A stretch of DNA of 64,000 nucleotides, from contig NZ_LXSQ01000016.1 in NCBI RefSeq assembly GCF_001648475.1, positions 44,207 to 108,206 on the forward strand. The letters run 5' to 3'. The DNA comes from Eikenella halliae. GTDB lineage: Bacteria > Pseudomonadota > Gammaproteobacteria > Burkholderiales > Neisseriaceae. Position 1 is the stretch's first letter. Every line of letters starts with the position of its first letter. Shown here in pieces: positions 34,442 through 43,277 of this stretch. Under the pieces are notes generated by a model. It was not told where the DNA came from. It saw nothing but the letters and a program-made list of their open reading frames with translations, and did not search any database. Made by a program: the position numbers and the translations under genes.

Positions 34442-34462
34442 TGTGTATTCCCATCAAACCGT

Positions 34463-35803
34463 TCAGCCGAAGAACATCTTGGAGAACAACAATCCAAAGG
34501 CCAAGCTGAAGCCCATGCTCAGCAGGCCGGGCAGCATAAAGCTGTGGTTGAAAATAAACTTGCCGATTTTCGTCGTGCCCGTGCTGTCGAAATCGATGGC
34601 GGCAATAATCGGGCCATAGTTCGGAATGAAGAAATAGCCGTTCACCGCCACGAATGTGCCGATGATAATCGGCGCGGGTACGCCCAGCGAAATGGCCACC
34701 GGGAACAGCGTCGCGACGGTGGCGCCCTGGCTGTTTACCAGCACGGAGAGCACAAACAGCGCAAAGGCAAACGCCCACGGCGCGCTCTGCACCAGGCCGG
34801 ATACCGCCTGCTGCACTTCGTCCAAATGCCCGTGCATCAGCGTATCGCCCAGCCAGGCCACGCCGAACACGGCAATCACGGCGCGCATACCGGCATGGAA
34901 CACCGAGCCCTGCGTAATCGCATTGCCGTCCGGTTTGCAGGTGAGGATAATCAGCGCGGCAGCGGAAAGCATCACGATTTCAATGGTGTGCGCCATACCC
35001 ATCGGCTTATCGTTAAACACCGGGCGCAGCGAGGGCATCGCGCCGAGCAACACCACCAAAATGGCGGCAAACAGGAAAATCCCCACCGAAACCTTAGCCT
35101 TGCCGCTCACTTGCGCATCGGCGGATACGGTTTCCGTGTCATACAGCTTGCTGTAGGCCGGGTCTTGCAGGCGGCGTTGGTATTCCGGGTCGTCTTTCAG
35201 CTCTTTGCCCATCCGGTTTACCAGCACGCAGGCGATACCGATGCCGATGATGGTGGAGGGCACACTCACTTTGAGCACGTCCGCCATCGTAATATGCTGC
35301 GGTTCGAGGTAGCTCACGCAGGCCACCACCGCCGCCGCAATCGGGCTGGCCACAATGGCAAACTGCGAAGCAATCACCGCCATGGTGAGCGGGCGCTCCG
35401 GTCGGATGCCGTTTTTGCGGCTCACTTCCGCAATCACCGGCAGCACGGAATAAGCCACATGCCCCGTGCCGGCCAAAACGGTGAAGGTGTAGGTAACCAT
35501 CGGCGCGATAAAGGTGATGTATTTCGGGTTTTTATGCAGCACGCGGGTGGCGATTTTAATCATATAGTCCAAACCGCCGGCTGCCTGCATGGCCGCCGCT
35601 GCCGACACTACCGCCATAATCATCAGCATCACATCAATCGGCGGGCTGGTGGGCTCCAGGCCGAAACCGAACGACAATATGGCCAAGCCGATGCCGCCGA
35701 ACACGCCCAGGCCAATACCGCCCACTTGGGCGCCGGCCAGGATGCACAACAGCACCACGGCAAACTGGATAAAAAACTGCGCATGTTGAGCAAAGAAGCT
35801 CAT
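34463..35803 (-). CDS. dcuA: Anaerobic C4-dicarboxylate transporter, DcuA/DcuB family
   Basis: A 446-residue inner-membrane exchanger for fumarate, malate, aspartate and succinate used in anaerobic fumarate respiration. The ATG at 35803 has GGAG upstream; a longer in-frame start is AT-rich and unconserved. Family features are GIGLGVFGGIGLAILSFGF in the first helices, PPIDVMLMIMAVVSAAAAMQAAGGL, TVLAGTGHVAYSVLPVI, and NGYFFIPNYGPIIAAIDFDSTGTTKIG (key residues). DcuA versus DcuB is not settled by eye. The NarX/NarL-like pair three kilobases away also points to an anaerobic lifestyle. Confidence 0.93.
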   Translation of the reverse strand: MSFFAQHAQFFIQFAVVLLCILAGAQVGGIGLGVFGGIGLAILSFGFGLEPTSPPIDVMLMIMAVVSAAAAMQAAGGLDYMIKIATRVLHKNPKYITFIAPMVTYTFTVLAGTGHVAYSVLPVIAEVSRKNGIRPERPLTMAVIASQFAIVASPIAAAVVACVSYLEPQHITMADVLKVSVPSTIIGIGIACVLVNRMGKELKDDPEYQRRLQDPAYSKLYDTETVSADAQVSGKAKVSVGIFLFAAILVVLLGAMPSLRPVFNDKPMGMAHTIEIVMLSAAALIILTCKPDGNAITQGSVFHAGMRAVIAVFGVAWLGDTLMHGHLDEVQQAVSGLVQSAPWAFAFALFVLSVLVNSQGATVATLFPVAISLGVPAPIIIGTFVAVNGYFFIPNYGPIIAAIDFDSTGTTKIGKFIFNHSFMLPGLLSMGFSLAFGLLFSKMFFG

Positions 35804-36082
35804 TATGGTCTCCAAAGTAAACTTATGTATGCAAAAAATGGCGCTGAGTTTACCAAACTTTATCACACAAATAAAACGGATTTTATTTTCAGGTAGCCTT
35901 TATACAATCTAATACAGTGTATCTAAATAATAAATTTTCAACTCCCCGTAATCATCCCCTATCCTGCACACCCCGTCCGGCAAAACTATCCATTCCTCAT
36001 TCCATACACCCATCTGCAAACATCTCTTAACAAATCAGCCAATAAAAATCCCATGCCGGGAAAAACGGCATGGGAAAGAAAT
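35804..36082. other. Region upstream of the Dcu gene
   Basis: It holds one DUS near 35,888-35,899, promoter-like AT-rich sequence and nothing recognisable as coding. No clear FNR site (TTGAT....ATCAA) was found by eye. A hairpin CCCATGCCG...CGGCATGGG (about 36,050-36,075) may terminate the tRNA-Gly transcript. Confidence 0.5.
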
Positions 36083-36156
36083 TGGAGCGGGTAACGGGAA
36101 TCGAACCCGCATAGTCGGCTTGGGAAGCCGGTGCCTTACCATTAGACGATACCCGC
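36083..36156 (-). tRNA. tRNA-Gly (anticodon CCC)
   Basis: Acceptor GCGGGTA pairs with TACCCGC. The anticodon arm CCGGC-TTCCCAA-GCCGA contains CCC, reading GGG. T-loop GGTTCGATTCC; CCA encoded. It is a single tRNA gene. Confidence 0.96.
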
Positions 36157-36466
36157 AAAACAGGAGTGCGCGCAGTATAGAGGATTTCCCGGCAAACCGC
36201 CAGCCCGCGCCCGGGCATGGCTGCCCCACATCAGGCAGGCATAATCGGCTGCGGCAATTTGATTGGATGCACCATTTGCCCCAGCAGGCCGCCCACGGCA
36301 AAGGCTACCTGAAATATTTTCGGCTTCGCAGAAACCCGCAAACCCGCTTTCAGGTAGCCTTTGCATTGCAGCCACAGGCAACAAACAGCCGGATTGTCAC
36401 CCCCCAACCGGCCGTACAACCTTCCCGGCTAAAGCGCGCACGGCCTCCCGTCATCTATCGAAAACC
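36157..36466. other. Intergenic region
   Basis: About 310 bases with a pair of DUS (about 36,303-36,359) flanking AT-neutral sequence. No gene is supported; short frames here are fully overlapped and not conserved in style. Confidence 0.5.
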
Positions 36467-37030
36467 TCAACCGCCCTTCCCGCGCAACTCCTCACGCACT
36501 GCCATCAGCGCAAACCCCAGCAGGTTCAGCCCTTGCCATTGCAACGGGTTGGCCGCACGCGGATCGTCTGCCGTCAGGCCGATGCCCCAAATCTTGTCCA
36601 CCTGGCTGGCCTCCGCCAAAACACGGCTGCCGCTTTGCAGCAGGAAGGCGCGCAAAGCCGGATGCTGGCTGAATTTCGCTAAATTGCCACGGCGCACGAT
36701 TTCGCACCGCTGCGCGTTCCATACATCTTCCCGAAAACCCTCCACCCGCCTGCCCAGCGCCTTAGCATGGCCAGGCGAACCCGAAGCCAAGATTTGGCGG
36801 CGGACGGCTTCCGCGCCAAACAGGCGGGCTTTCTCCGCCATCATATAATGTTCAGCCGTGGCATAACGTTCGCCCGCCAGCTCGAATGGCGCAGGATACC
36901 ACTGGCTGAACACCGCCTGGTCCACCACGCCCGCCTGCCTGGGCGTATGCCCCCAGAAATAGAGAAACTTCAGCTTCTGTTTGCGGCGGAAGGCCTGTTG
37001 TAGTGAAGGCAAGTCGTGAATTACATCCAT
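36467..37030 (-). CDS. ybiA: NADAR domain protein, YbiA-like N-glycosidase
   Basis: A 187-residue cytoplasmic protein of the NADAR/DUF1768 family. YbiA acts on reactive intermediates of riboflavin synthesis in E. coli. Motifs are FSQWYPAPFELAGERYATAEHYMMAEKARLF (key residues), LASGSPGHAKALGR, and WGIGLTADDPRAANPLQWQGLNLLGFALM. The start at ATG 37030 was preferred over 37042, since a purine-rich AATTAAG stretch precedes it. It is convergent or divergent with no operon partner. The domain is clear; the substrate is inferred. Confidence 0.9.
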   Translation of the reverse strand: MDVIHDLPSLQQAFRRKQKLKFLYFWGHTPRQAGVVDQAVFSQWYPAPFELAGERYATAEHYMMAEKARLFGAEAVRRQILASGSPGHAKALGRRVEGFREDVWNAQRCEIVRRGNLAKFSQHPALRAFLLQSGSRVLAEASQVDKIWGIGLTADDPRAANPLQWQGLNLLGFALMAVREELRGKGG

Positions 37031-37121
37031 CTTAATTCTCATTCAAATGGGAAGCCGTATTGTATCGGCCTCCCTGCCGTTTCGCTATAATCTCCGCCTT
37101 TTCCACCACTGGATTCCCGCC

Positions 37122-37883
37122 ATGAACGACCGTCAACTGCTGCGCTACAGCCGCCACATCCTGCTCGACGAAATCGGCACCGAAGGCCAGCAAAAACTGC
37201 TGGATGCCTGCGTGCTGGTGCTCGGCTGCGGCGGGCTGGGCAGCGCCGCTCTGCCCTATCTGGCCGCTGCCGGCGTGGGGCGGCTGATTATTGCCGACCA
37301 CGACTGCGTTGACGAAACCAACCTCCAGCGCCAAACCGCCTACCGCGAAGCCGACATCGGCCGCCTCAAAACCGAAGCCATGGCAGGCTGCCTGAAACAG
37401 CTCAACCCCGCCTGCCAAATCGAAACCCACGGCAAACTGGATGAAGCCGCCCTGCTGCGCCTGCTGCCCCAATGCCGGGCCGCGCTCGATTGCAGCGACA
37501 ACTTCTCCGCCCGCCAAGCCCTCAACGCCGCCGCCTGCGCCACCCGCACCCCGCTGGTTTCCGGCGCCGCCACCCGCTTCGACGGCCAAATCGCCACCTA
37601 CCGCCCCGACCTGCCCGGCCAGCCCTGCTATGCCTGCCTGTTCGACCGCGAACAAGACAACGACGGCGCCTGCGCCCTGTTCGGCGTATTCGCCCCGCTG
37701 GTGGGCATCATCGGCACCACCCAAGCCGCCGAAGCCCTGAAAATCCTACTCGGCCTGCCTGCCGAAAACGGCGTTTTGCGCTGCTACAACGCACTCAGCG
37801 GCCAATGGCAGCATTTCGCCATCCCCCAAAACCCCGCCTGCAAAGTGTGCGGCGGGCATAAAAAGGCTGAAGAGGCTACCTGA
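37122..37883 (+). CDS. moeB: E1-like adenylyltransferase, MoeB/ThiF/HesA family
   Basis: A 253-residue enzyme that adenylates the C-terminus of a sulfur-carrier protein (MoaD or ThiS). The N-terminus MNDRQLLRYSRHILLDEIG is typical. The nucleotide loop is GCGGLGSAALPYLAAAGVG near 36-54. The zinc-binding cysteine pairs are in CYACLF and CKVCGGH. It stands alone, so MoeB versus ThiF cannot be resolved from neighbours. The stop codon is inside a DUS (C-terminus EEAT). It also carries AGGCTGCCTGAA (37385-37396), a one-base variant of the DUS identical to the Simonsiella dialect. Confidence 0.9.
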   Translation: MNDRQLLRYSRHILLDEIGTEGQQKLLDACVLVLGCGGLGSAALPYLAAAGVGRLIIADHDCVDETNLQRQTAYREADIGRLKTEAMAGCLKQLNPACQIETHGKLDEAALLRLLPQCRAALDCSDNFSARQALNAAACATRTPLVSGAATRFDGQIATYRPDLPGQPCYACLFDREQDNDGACALFGVFAPLVGIIGTTQAAEALKILLGLPAENGVLRCYNALSGQWQHFAIPQNPACKVCGGHKKAEEAT

Positions 37884-37915
37884 AAGCATCCGTATCGGTT
37901 TAGCCGCAGGCATCG

Positions 37916-38021
37916 TATAGTGAATTAAATTTAAACCAGTACAGCGTTGCCTCGCCTTGCCGTACTATCTGTACTGTCTGCGGCTCGCCGCCTTGTCCTG
38001 ATTTAAATTTAATTCACTATA
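37916..38021. repeat. Correia-type element, AAATTTAAA-ended
   Basis: 106 bp between TATAGTGAATTAAATTTAAA and its inverse, inserted in the opposite orientation to most copies (CCAGTACAGCG end first). The core holds GTACTATCTGTAC. Confidence 0.9.
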
Positions 38022-38073
38022 TACAAACAACCAAAAACGTTGCATTGCAGCTTTCAACCCAAACTAGATACAA

Positions 38074-38107
38074 AAAGGCTACCTGAAACATTTTTCAGGT
38101 AGCCTTT
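38074..38107. terminator. Inverted-DUS hairpin
   Basis: AAAGGCTACCTGAAA (38074-38088) pairs with TTTCAGGTAGCCTTT (38093-38107). Confidence 0.55.
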
Positions 38108-38208
38108 ACTAATTACAGATTACTGATAACTCACTGTAGGCCGAATACCGGAACCCAACACCAGCCAGCCATTAACAGCAGCAAACGCCGCTGGCCTTCC
38201 ACCTTTCA

Positions 38209-38243
38209 GTTTCAGGTAGCCTCATCCAAAGGCTACCTGAAAC
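38209..38243 (-). terminator. Inverted-DUS terminator of the response regulator gene
   Basis: GTTTCAGGTAGCCT (38209-38222) pairs with AGGCTACCTGAAAC (38230-38243), 12 bases beyond the stop on the minus strand. Confidence 0.65.
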
Positions 38244-38254
38244 CGCCAACCACA

Positions 38255-38902
38255 TCACTCCTCTTCCTTATCCAAGCCCAATTCGCGGGCGTACACGGCA
38301 GCGCGTACGCGGTTGTCGATGTTGAGTTTGCGAAAGATATTCTGCATATGCGCCTTCACCGTGTTTTCGGATAAAAACATCCGCCGGGCAATCATTTTGT
38401 TGCTGATGCCGCCGGCCACGTAGCGCAACACATCGCGCTCGCGCTGGGTGAGGGAATCGAGGATGGCAGAATGTTCGGGCGGAATGCTCTGCCCGGCGCT
38501 GTTCATTTCGGGCGACACGGTTTGCTGTCCGGCCACGGCTTGGCGGATGGCGCCCACCAGGAAATCGGTGTCAGCGTTTTTCAAAATATAGCCGCGCGCG
38601 CCCAGCTCTAGGCACTTTTTCAAATTGTCGGCATCTTCGGAAATAGTGAGCATCAACACCGGCAGCCCGGGCTGGAAATCCAGCATTTGAGCCAGGGCTT
38701 CCGGGCCGTTCATCACCGGCATTTCCACATCGAGCAGCACCAAATCGGGTCGGTGGAAGCGGGCGAGCTTCACGCCTTCGAGGCCGTCGGTGGCTTCGGC
38801 AACAATTTCAAAACCGTATTCCTGCGCAAGCAGAAAACTGAGCCCGCGCCTGAACAGGGGGTGGTCGTCTACCAGGAGGATGCGGATGTTGGATTCGGTC
38901 AT
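38255..38902 (-). CDS. narL: Response regulator, NarL/FixJ family
   Basis: A 215-residue DNA-binding regulator. The receiver domain (about 1-125) has acidic residues Asp12-Asp13, phospho-acceptor Asp58 in LVLLDVEMP, and Lys in ILKNAD. The C-terminal LuxR/GerE helix-turn-helix (about 150-205) has LTQRERDVLRYVAGGISNKMIARRM (key residues) and NTVKAHMQNI. It is downstream of, and co-directional with, a NarX-like kinase, so nitrate or nitrite sensing is likely but not proven. A DUS lies 7 bases before the ATG, in the 127-base gap after the kinase stop. Confidence 0.9.
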   Translation of the reverse strand: MTESNIRILLVDDHPLFRRGLSFLLAQEYGFEIVAEATDGLEGVKLARFHRPDLVLLDVEMPVMNGPEALAQMLDFQPGLPVLMLTISEDADNLKKCLELGARGYILKNADTDFLVGAIRQAVAGQQTVSPEMNSAGQSIPPEHSAILDSLTQRERDVLRYVAGGISNKMIARRMFLSENTVKAHMQNIFRKLNIDNRVRAAVYARELGLDKEEE

Positions 38903-39029
38903 GGGGCTACCTGAAAATAGTGTGTGGATATATAAACTTGCGGCAAATCAAACACAAAGCTTTATGGTGCGAACAGTTTGTTCCGCGCCATCCCTGCCGT
39001 GCAGACAAACAGGGCACAAAGGCGGCAGG

Positions 39030-40889
39030 CTAGCTGAAATCGCCGGGAATATGCAGGCGCACTTCGGTGCCGCTGCCGGGCCGGGAGCGGATGCTGATTT
39101 CCGCCCCGATTTTTTCCGCACGCTCGTGCATCACGCTCAGGCCGATATGCTGGCCGGGCTCGGCTTCGGCGCGGCTTTCCGGGTCGAAGCCCTGCCCGTC
39201 GTCGCGCACGGTCATGGTGAAGCCGTCGCCGTTTTCCAGCAGCACTTCGGCCTGCCGCGCGGCGGCGTGTTTGCGGATATTGGACAGGGCTTCCTGCAAA
39301 ATAAACAGCGCCTGCGTTTGCTGCTCGCTGTTGAGCAGGCAGTCGCCGCCGCTAATGTGCAGCACCACGGGAATGCCGGCTTGCTTGCGGCTGCGCTCGA
39401 TTACGCTGCGCACGGTTTCGGCGAAGTTGCCGTATTGCGGTTTGGCGCGGAAATGGTCGAGCAGTTCGCGCACGTCTTCGTAGCAATATTGAATGCCGTC
39501 GCGAATCATCTCGATGTTGTCGCGCACGGATTTATCGTCCGGCAATAGCTTGTTTTTACTGAGCATCTGAAAGCGCATATTGATGAACGACAGCGACTGC
39601 GCCAAGCTATCGTGCAGGCTGCGGGCGATGCGGCTGCGCTCTTCGAGCACGGCGTTTTGCTGTTTGAGCAGGGTCATGGCGGCGTTTTCGCGGGCAATGC
39701 CCAGCTGGGTGCACAACAAACGCATCAAACCGGCGTTTTGCGCGGAAAGCAGCGGCACGGTCGGCTTAGACAGCGCCAGCCAGCCTTGGAAACCGCCCAA
39801 GGCATAAATGGGCACCAGCGCCACCAAATCGCCCTCCTCGCCCTGCATCCACACCATATTGCCCGCTTCGCTTTCCTGCTCGGCAGTGTGGGTGTGCGGC
39901 AGGCGTTCGGCCAAACCCTCCGGCAAACCGATGGCGCAGGCGGCGGCAAAGCCTTTTTCCGCCTGCCAGAAAATGCCGCCGCCCCCGCTGTGGGAAAGGC
40001 GCAGCATCCGCTCCAGAAAGGCTTGTTCCACTTCGCTGCTGAAGCTTTGCTTATGCAGGTAGGAGGTAACGTAATACAGCATTTCCCACTCGCTTTTCTG
40101 GCGCGAGAGGGCGGCGGTTTTCTCGGCGACTTTGTCCTCCAGGTGGGCATACATTTCCTGCAGGTTATCGGCCATGCGGTTGAAGCCGTCGGCCACGGCT
40201 TCGAATTCATCGCCGGAATTCGGGCTGGCAATACGCGTGCCCAAACGGCCGTGGGTGATTTGGTTCATGGCTTGATACAGCGTGCCGAGCGGGCGCAACA
40301 CCACTTGCCGCAGCAGGCGGAAGCTGACGGCGGCGGAAAGCAGGATCAGCAGCATCAGCCCGATGCGCCCGCTGCGCAGCCAGCCGATGCTGCGGGTGTT
40401 TTGCTCTTCCAGCAGCCGGGCATAGGCGTCGATGCCGGTGTGCAGGCGTTCGGCCTGCTCCAATAGGGCGGCAGTGTCTGATTTCGCGGCGGTTTGCAGC
40501 AGGGCTTCGGTGTCGCGGCGCACCTGTTCGAGCTGGCGCGAGGCCGGTTCGTCCCACCAGGTGCAGCACACGGCATGCTGGCTGCTGTCCAGCCCCTTGA
40601 ACGTGTCTGCCACCTGCTGCACGGGCAGAGGCGCGCCGGGATGTTGGACGGCGGCCATGGTAAGGCGGTGGACTTGGTCGTTCAGCCGTCCGGCCTGGCG
40701 GATGGCGCCCGCCCGCTCTTCCAACCGCCAGGTGGCCACCACCGTCATCGACACAAACAGCAGCAAGCCGCCCGCCCACAGCAAAATCGCCGTGAGCAGC
40801 CGCGCCGACAGGCTGCGCCGCAATGCATTCTGCGGCGGCAGGCTACCTGAAAACAGCGGCGTTTCGCCGGAAACGATGTGTTTGGGCAT
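39030..40889 (-). CDS. narX: Sensor histidine kinase, NarX-like
   Basis: A 619-residue membrane kinase partnering the regulator just downstream. A first transmembrane segment near 30-50 and a second near 180-200 flank a periplasmic sensor with helical type-IV-pili-like or P-box content. A HAMP region, a GAF-like segment and a HisKA_3 dimerisation helix follow, with His426 in RIARSLHDSLAQSL. The ATPase domain has NIRKHAAARQ and VRDDGQGFDP. The ATG at 40889 was chosen over a TTG three codons earlier. It resembles the NarX/NarQ type more than other HisKA_3 kinases; the ligand is inferred. The stop lies in a variant DUS. Confidence 0.88.
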   Translation of the reverse strand: MPKHIVSGETPLFSGSLPPQNALRRSLSARLLTAILLWAGGLLLFVSMTVVATWRLEERAGAIRQAGRLNDQVHRLTMAAVQHPGAPLPVQQVADTFKGLDSSQHAVCCTWWDEPASRQLEQVRRDTEALLQTAAKSDTAALLEQAERLHTGIDAYARLLEEQNTRSIGWLRSGRIGLMLLILLSAAVSFRLLRQVVLRPLGTLYQAMNQITHGRLGTRIASPNSGDEFEAVADGFNRMADNLQEMYAHLEDKVAEKTAALSRQKSEWEMLYYVTSYLHKQSFSSEVEQAFLERMLRLSHSGGGGIFWQAEKGFAAACAIGLPEGLAERLPHTHTAEQESEAGNMVWMQGEEGDLVALVPIYALGGFQGWLALSKPTVPLLSAQNAGLMRLLCTQLGIARENAAMTLLKQQNAVLEERSRIARSLHDSLAQSLSFINMRFQMLSKNKLLPDDKSVRDNIEMIRDGIQYCYEDVRELLDHFRAKPQYGNFAETVRSVIERSRKQAGIPVVLHISGGDCLLNSEQQTQALFILQEALSNIRKHAAARQAEVLLENGDGFTMTVRDDGQGFDPESRAEAEPGQHIGLSVMHERAEKIGAEISIRSRPGSGTEVRLHIPGDFS

Positions 40890-41013
40890 GGCGGGCAATC
40901 GGATGAATCAATATCGAGCAGGTATTATAGTCGCTTTCCGAAAGAGGCTACCTGAAAACAGTGCGCCCAAACCATTTCGCTATATAATGCCGCTTTCCTT
41001 TTCCCGCACCGCC

Positions 41014-41787
41014 ATGAATTACGCCGCCCAGCTGGCCGCCCTCGCCGCCGCCCAAACCGAAACCATCGCCCGCCACCGTTTAGACAACGGCGAAACCGTG
41101 TGGCTGCGCAAAGCCGCCCCGCGCCAAGCCGCCTGGCGATACAGCCTGCTCAACGGCCTAGCCAAAGTGTGCCGCCTGGGCGTGCTCACCCCGGTGCCCA
41201 ATCCCGGCGGTGAGGCCGGCATCGCCATTGAAGCCGGCCGCCTGCGCGAGCTGGCCGAAGCCGGCATTCCCGCGCCCAAACTATTGGCCGTGCAAGAAAA
41301 TGCCCTCTTGATGAGCCATGTGGGCGAACAAACCCTGCTCATCGCCATCGAAAAGCAAACCGAAGCCGGCAGCCTTGAAGGCTGGCTGCAAGGCTTGCGT
41401 GCCATCGAAGCCGTACACCGGCAAAACCAATTCCTCAGCCAAGCCTTCGCCCGAAATATGGTGCTGACCAAAACCGGCGGCATCGGCTTTATCGACTTCG
41501 AAGACAACCCCGCCACCGTGCTCAGCCTGCAGCAGTGCCAAAGCCGCGACTGGCTGTGCTACCTGCAATCCACCGCCGACATCCTCCTGCGCGGCGGACT
41601 GCTCGATCAGGCAGCCGAACATTGCAAAGCCTGCCTGCAAAGGCAAAATCCCGCTATAATCCGAACCTTGTGCCGCAGCGTGCGCCCCATTTTGTGGATG
41701 CGCCGCATCCAATCCGAACGCTGGGGCTGCGACACCCTGCGCCTGGCCGCCCTGGCCGATTTGTTTTACCGCATGGGCGAAATCTGA
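41014..41787 (+). CDS. Predicted kinase-like protein (protein/Kdo kinase fold)
   Basis: A 257-residue soluble protein. A VWLRKAAPRQAAW segment could hold the ATP-binding lysine, and FIDFEDNPATV near residue 162 resembles the DFG metal-binding motif of kinase-like folds. Helical C-terminal part with several Cys and Arg. The start at 41014 was chosen as the ATG that aligns with the conserved-looking MNYAAQLAALAAAQ. Two DUS-pairs follow. It could be a BUD32-type, RIO-like or lipopolysaccharide-core kinase; the specific substrate is not known. Confidence 0.7.
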   Translation: MNYAAQLAALAAAQTETIARHRLDNGETVWLRKAAPRQAAWRYSLLNGLAKVCRLGVLTPVPNPGGEAGIAIEAGRLRELAEAGIPAPKLLAVQENALLMSHVGEQTLLIAIEKQTEAGSLEGWLQGLRAIEAVHRQNQFLSQAFARNMVLTKTGGIGFIDFEDNPATVLSLQQCQSRDWLCYLQSTADILLRGGLLDQAAEHCKACLQRQNPAIIRTLCRSVRPILWMRRIQSERWGCDTLRLAALADLFYRMGEI

Positions 41788-41890
41788 AACAGATTTTCAG
41801 GTAGCCTTTAATCGGCAATAAGAAGGCTACCTGAAAGCTACGCTATTTTTCAGGTAGCCTTAAAGCTTACGTTTCCCACCCCCGACCATC

Positions 41891-43006
41891 ATGCAAACAT
41901 CCCGCCTCCGCCTCATCGCCGCCGCCCTGTTGGTTTCCGCCCACAGCGCCGCCCAAACCCAAGCCCCCGCCGGTACCCTGGCCTGCACCCAAATCAGCGA
42001 CCCCGCCGCCCGCCTCGCCTGCTACGACCGCAGCATGGGCGCACAGCTGCCGCCCACCCAGCCGCTGCCCGAGCCCGACGAAACCAAGGCCGCCATCGAT
42101 ATCCAACAAAGCATCGAGCAAAGCCGGGCCGAGAGCACGCCCAAAGTGGTGCTTGCCGAAGCCCCTGCCGCCCCCACCCAGCCGCAGGCCTTCAGCCCGC
42201 TCAGCCTCGCCTACGATTTAGACGTCAACCACGAATCCGGCATCCTCAGCGTGCGCGCCCACCGCCCGCTCTACCTCCTGCCCGGCTGGTACAACAGCTC
42301 GCCCAACCGCAACCCCTCTTCCCCCGAACACACTTCCGCCATCCCCGAACAGCAGCGCCAAAACCATGTGGAAGCCAAAATGCAGGTTTCCTTCAAAACC
42401 AAGCTGCTGCAAGACCTGTTCGGCACCAATGCCGACCTCTGGTTCGGCTACACCCAAGTTTCCCACTGGCAGGTATATAAAGGCTCCATGTCTTCCCCTT
42501 TCCGCAACACCGACTACGAGCCCGAACTCTTCCTCACCCAGCCGGTGAAAGCCGACCTGCCCGGCGGCGGCAGCCTGCGGATGCTCGGCATCGGCGCCGT
42601 ACACCAATCCAACGGCCAAAGCGACCCCCTCTCCCGCTCCTGGAACCGCATTTATGTTATGGCCGGCATGGAATGGGGCAAACTCACCATCGTACCACGC
42701 CTGTGGTGGCGCATCCCCGAAAAAAGCAGTGACGACGACAACTCCGACATCAACCGCTACATGGGCTACGGCGATTTGCAACTGTACTACCGCTTCAACG
42801 ACCGCCAAAGCCTCGGCGCCCTCGCCCGCTACAATCCCGCCAGCGGCAAAGGCGGGCTGCAGCTAAACTACACCTTCCCCATCGCCGGCCGGCTCAAGGG
42901 CTACGTGCAGGCCTTCCACGGCTACGGCGAAAGCCTGCTCGACTACAACCACAAACACAACAGCATCGGCTTGGGCGTACTGCTAAACGATTGGGACGGT
43001 TTCTAA
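41891..43006 (+). CDS. pldA: Outer-membrane phospholipase A
   Basis: A 371-residue outer-membrane beta-barrel lipase that hydrolyses phospholipids in the outer leaflet. A signal peptide covers residues 1-22 (SAHSAAQ cleavage region). Catalytic residues are His238 and Ser240 in HQSNGQS, and Asn252 in SWNRIY, with the same spacing as in E. coli OmpLA. Motifs YTQVSHWQVYKGSMSSPFRNTDYEPE (key residues) and FNDRQSLG support it. The N-terminal 100 residues form a neisserial-type extension before the barrel. Followed by a DUS terminator. Confidence 0.95.
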   Translation: MQTSRLRLIAAALLVSAHSAAQTQAPAGTLACTQISDPAARLACYDRSMGAQLPPTQPLPEPDETKAAIDIQQSIEQSRAESTPKVVLAEAPAAPTQPQAFSPLSLAYDLDVNHESGILSVRAHRPLYLLPGWYNSSPNRNPSSPEHTSAIPEQQRQNHVEAKMQVSFKTKLLQDLFGTNADLWFGYTQVSHWQVYKGSMSSPFRNTDYEPELFLTQPVKADLPGGGSLRMLGIGAVHQSNGQSDPLSRSWNRIYVMAGMEWGKLTIVPRLWWRIPEKSSDDDNSDINRYMGYGDLQLYYRFNDRQSLGALARYNPASGKGGLQLNYTFPIAGRLKGYVQAFHGYGESLLDYNHKHNSIGLGVLLNDWDGF

Positions 43007-43019
43007 ACCGCACGCTTAT

Positions 43020-43059
43020 TTTTCAGGTAGCCTTTTTATCCAAACAGGCTACCTGAAAA
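43020..43059 (+). terminator. Inverted-DUS terminator of pldA
   Basis: TTTTCAGGTAGCCT (43020-43033) pairs with AGGCTACCTGAAAA (43046-43059), 13 bases after the pldA stop. Confidence 0.7.
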
Positions 43060-43241
43060 TTTATTGCATGATTTAGTGCACAAACAGCCATAAAATGCCA
43101 ATACCCCTCTCAAACCCATATCCAGCCTGAATTCCGAGCAAATCAGTATATTTAATTTTTATTTTAGTTTCATACCGCTAGCTTTTCGCATTCACATTTA
43201 CTTACAATCAGGAAAAAGCAGGTTAAATCATAGCATTAGCC
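43060..43241. other. Intergenic region upstream of the small RNA
   Basis: About 180 bases of AT-rich sequence with no gene. It leads into the promoter at 43242-43270. Confidence 0.5.
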
Positions 43242-43270
43242 TTGCCTTCCCTCTCGAACAGCCCTATAAT
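43242..43270 (+). promoter_or_regulatory. Sigma-70 promoter of the small RNA
   Basis: -35 TTGCCT (43242-43247), 17-base spacer, -10 TATAAT (43265-43270), a near-ideal spacing. Transcription would start about 43,278. Confidence 0.7.
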
Positions 43271-43277
43271 TCGCCCC

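Larger units (their letters stand above)
33856..34462. other. AT-rich intergenic region upstream of the siderophore receptor
   Basis: About 600 bases, strongly AT-rich between 34,040 and 34,200, unlike the rest of the window. It contains the receptor promoter region, a decayed Correia element at about 34,248-34,303, and one DUS variant (TTTCAGGTAGCCC) near 34,393, followed by a GCCCGAGC...GCTCGGGC hairpin. No gene seen. Confidence 0.6.
37884..38254. other. Repeat-rich intergenic region
   Basis: Holds the Correia element at 37916-38021 and two inverted-DUS hairpins (38074-38107, 38209-38243). Otherwise no feature is seen. Confidence 0.6.

Noticed and set aside
34300..34497. Minus-strand 65-codon frame near the Dcu gene end
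   Set aside because: It overlaps the Dcu terminator and 3' end and looks non-coding.
35804..35900. FNR site upstream of the Dcu gene
   Set aside because: No TTGAT....ATCAA match found.
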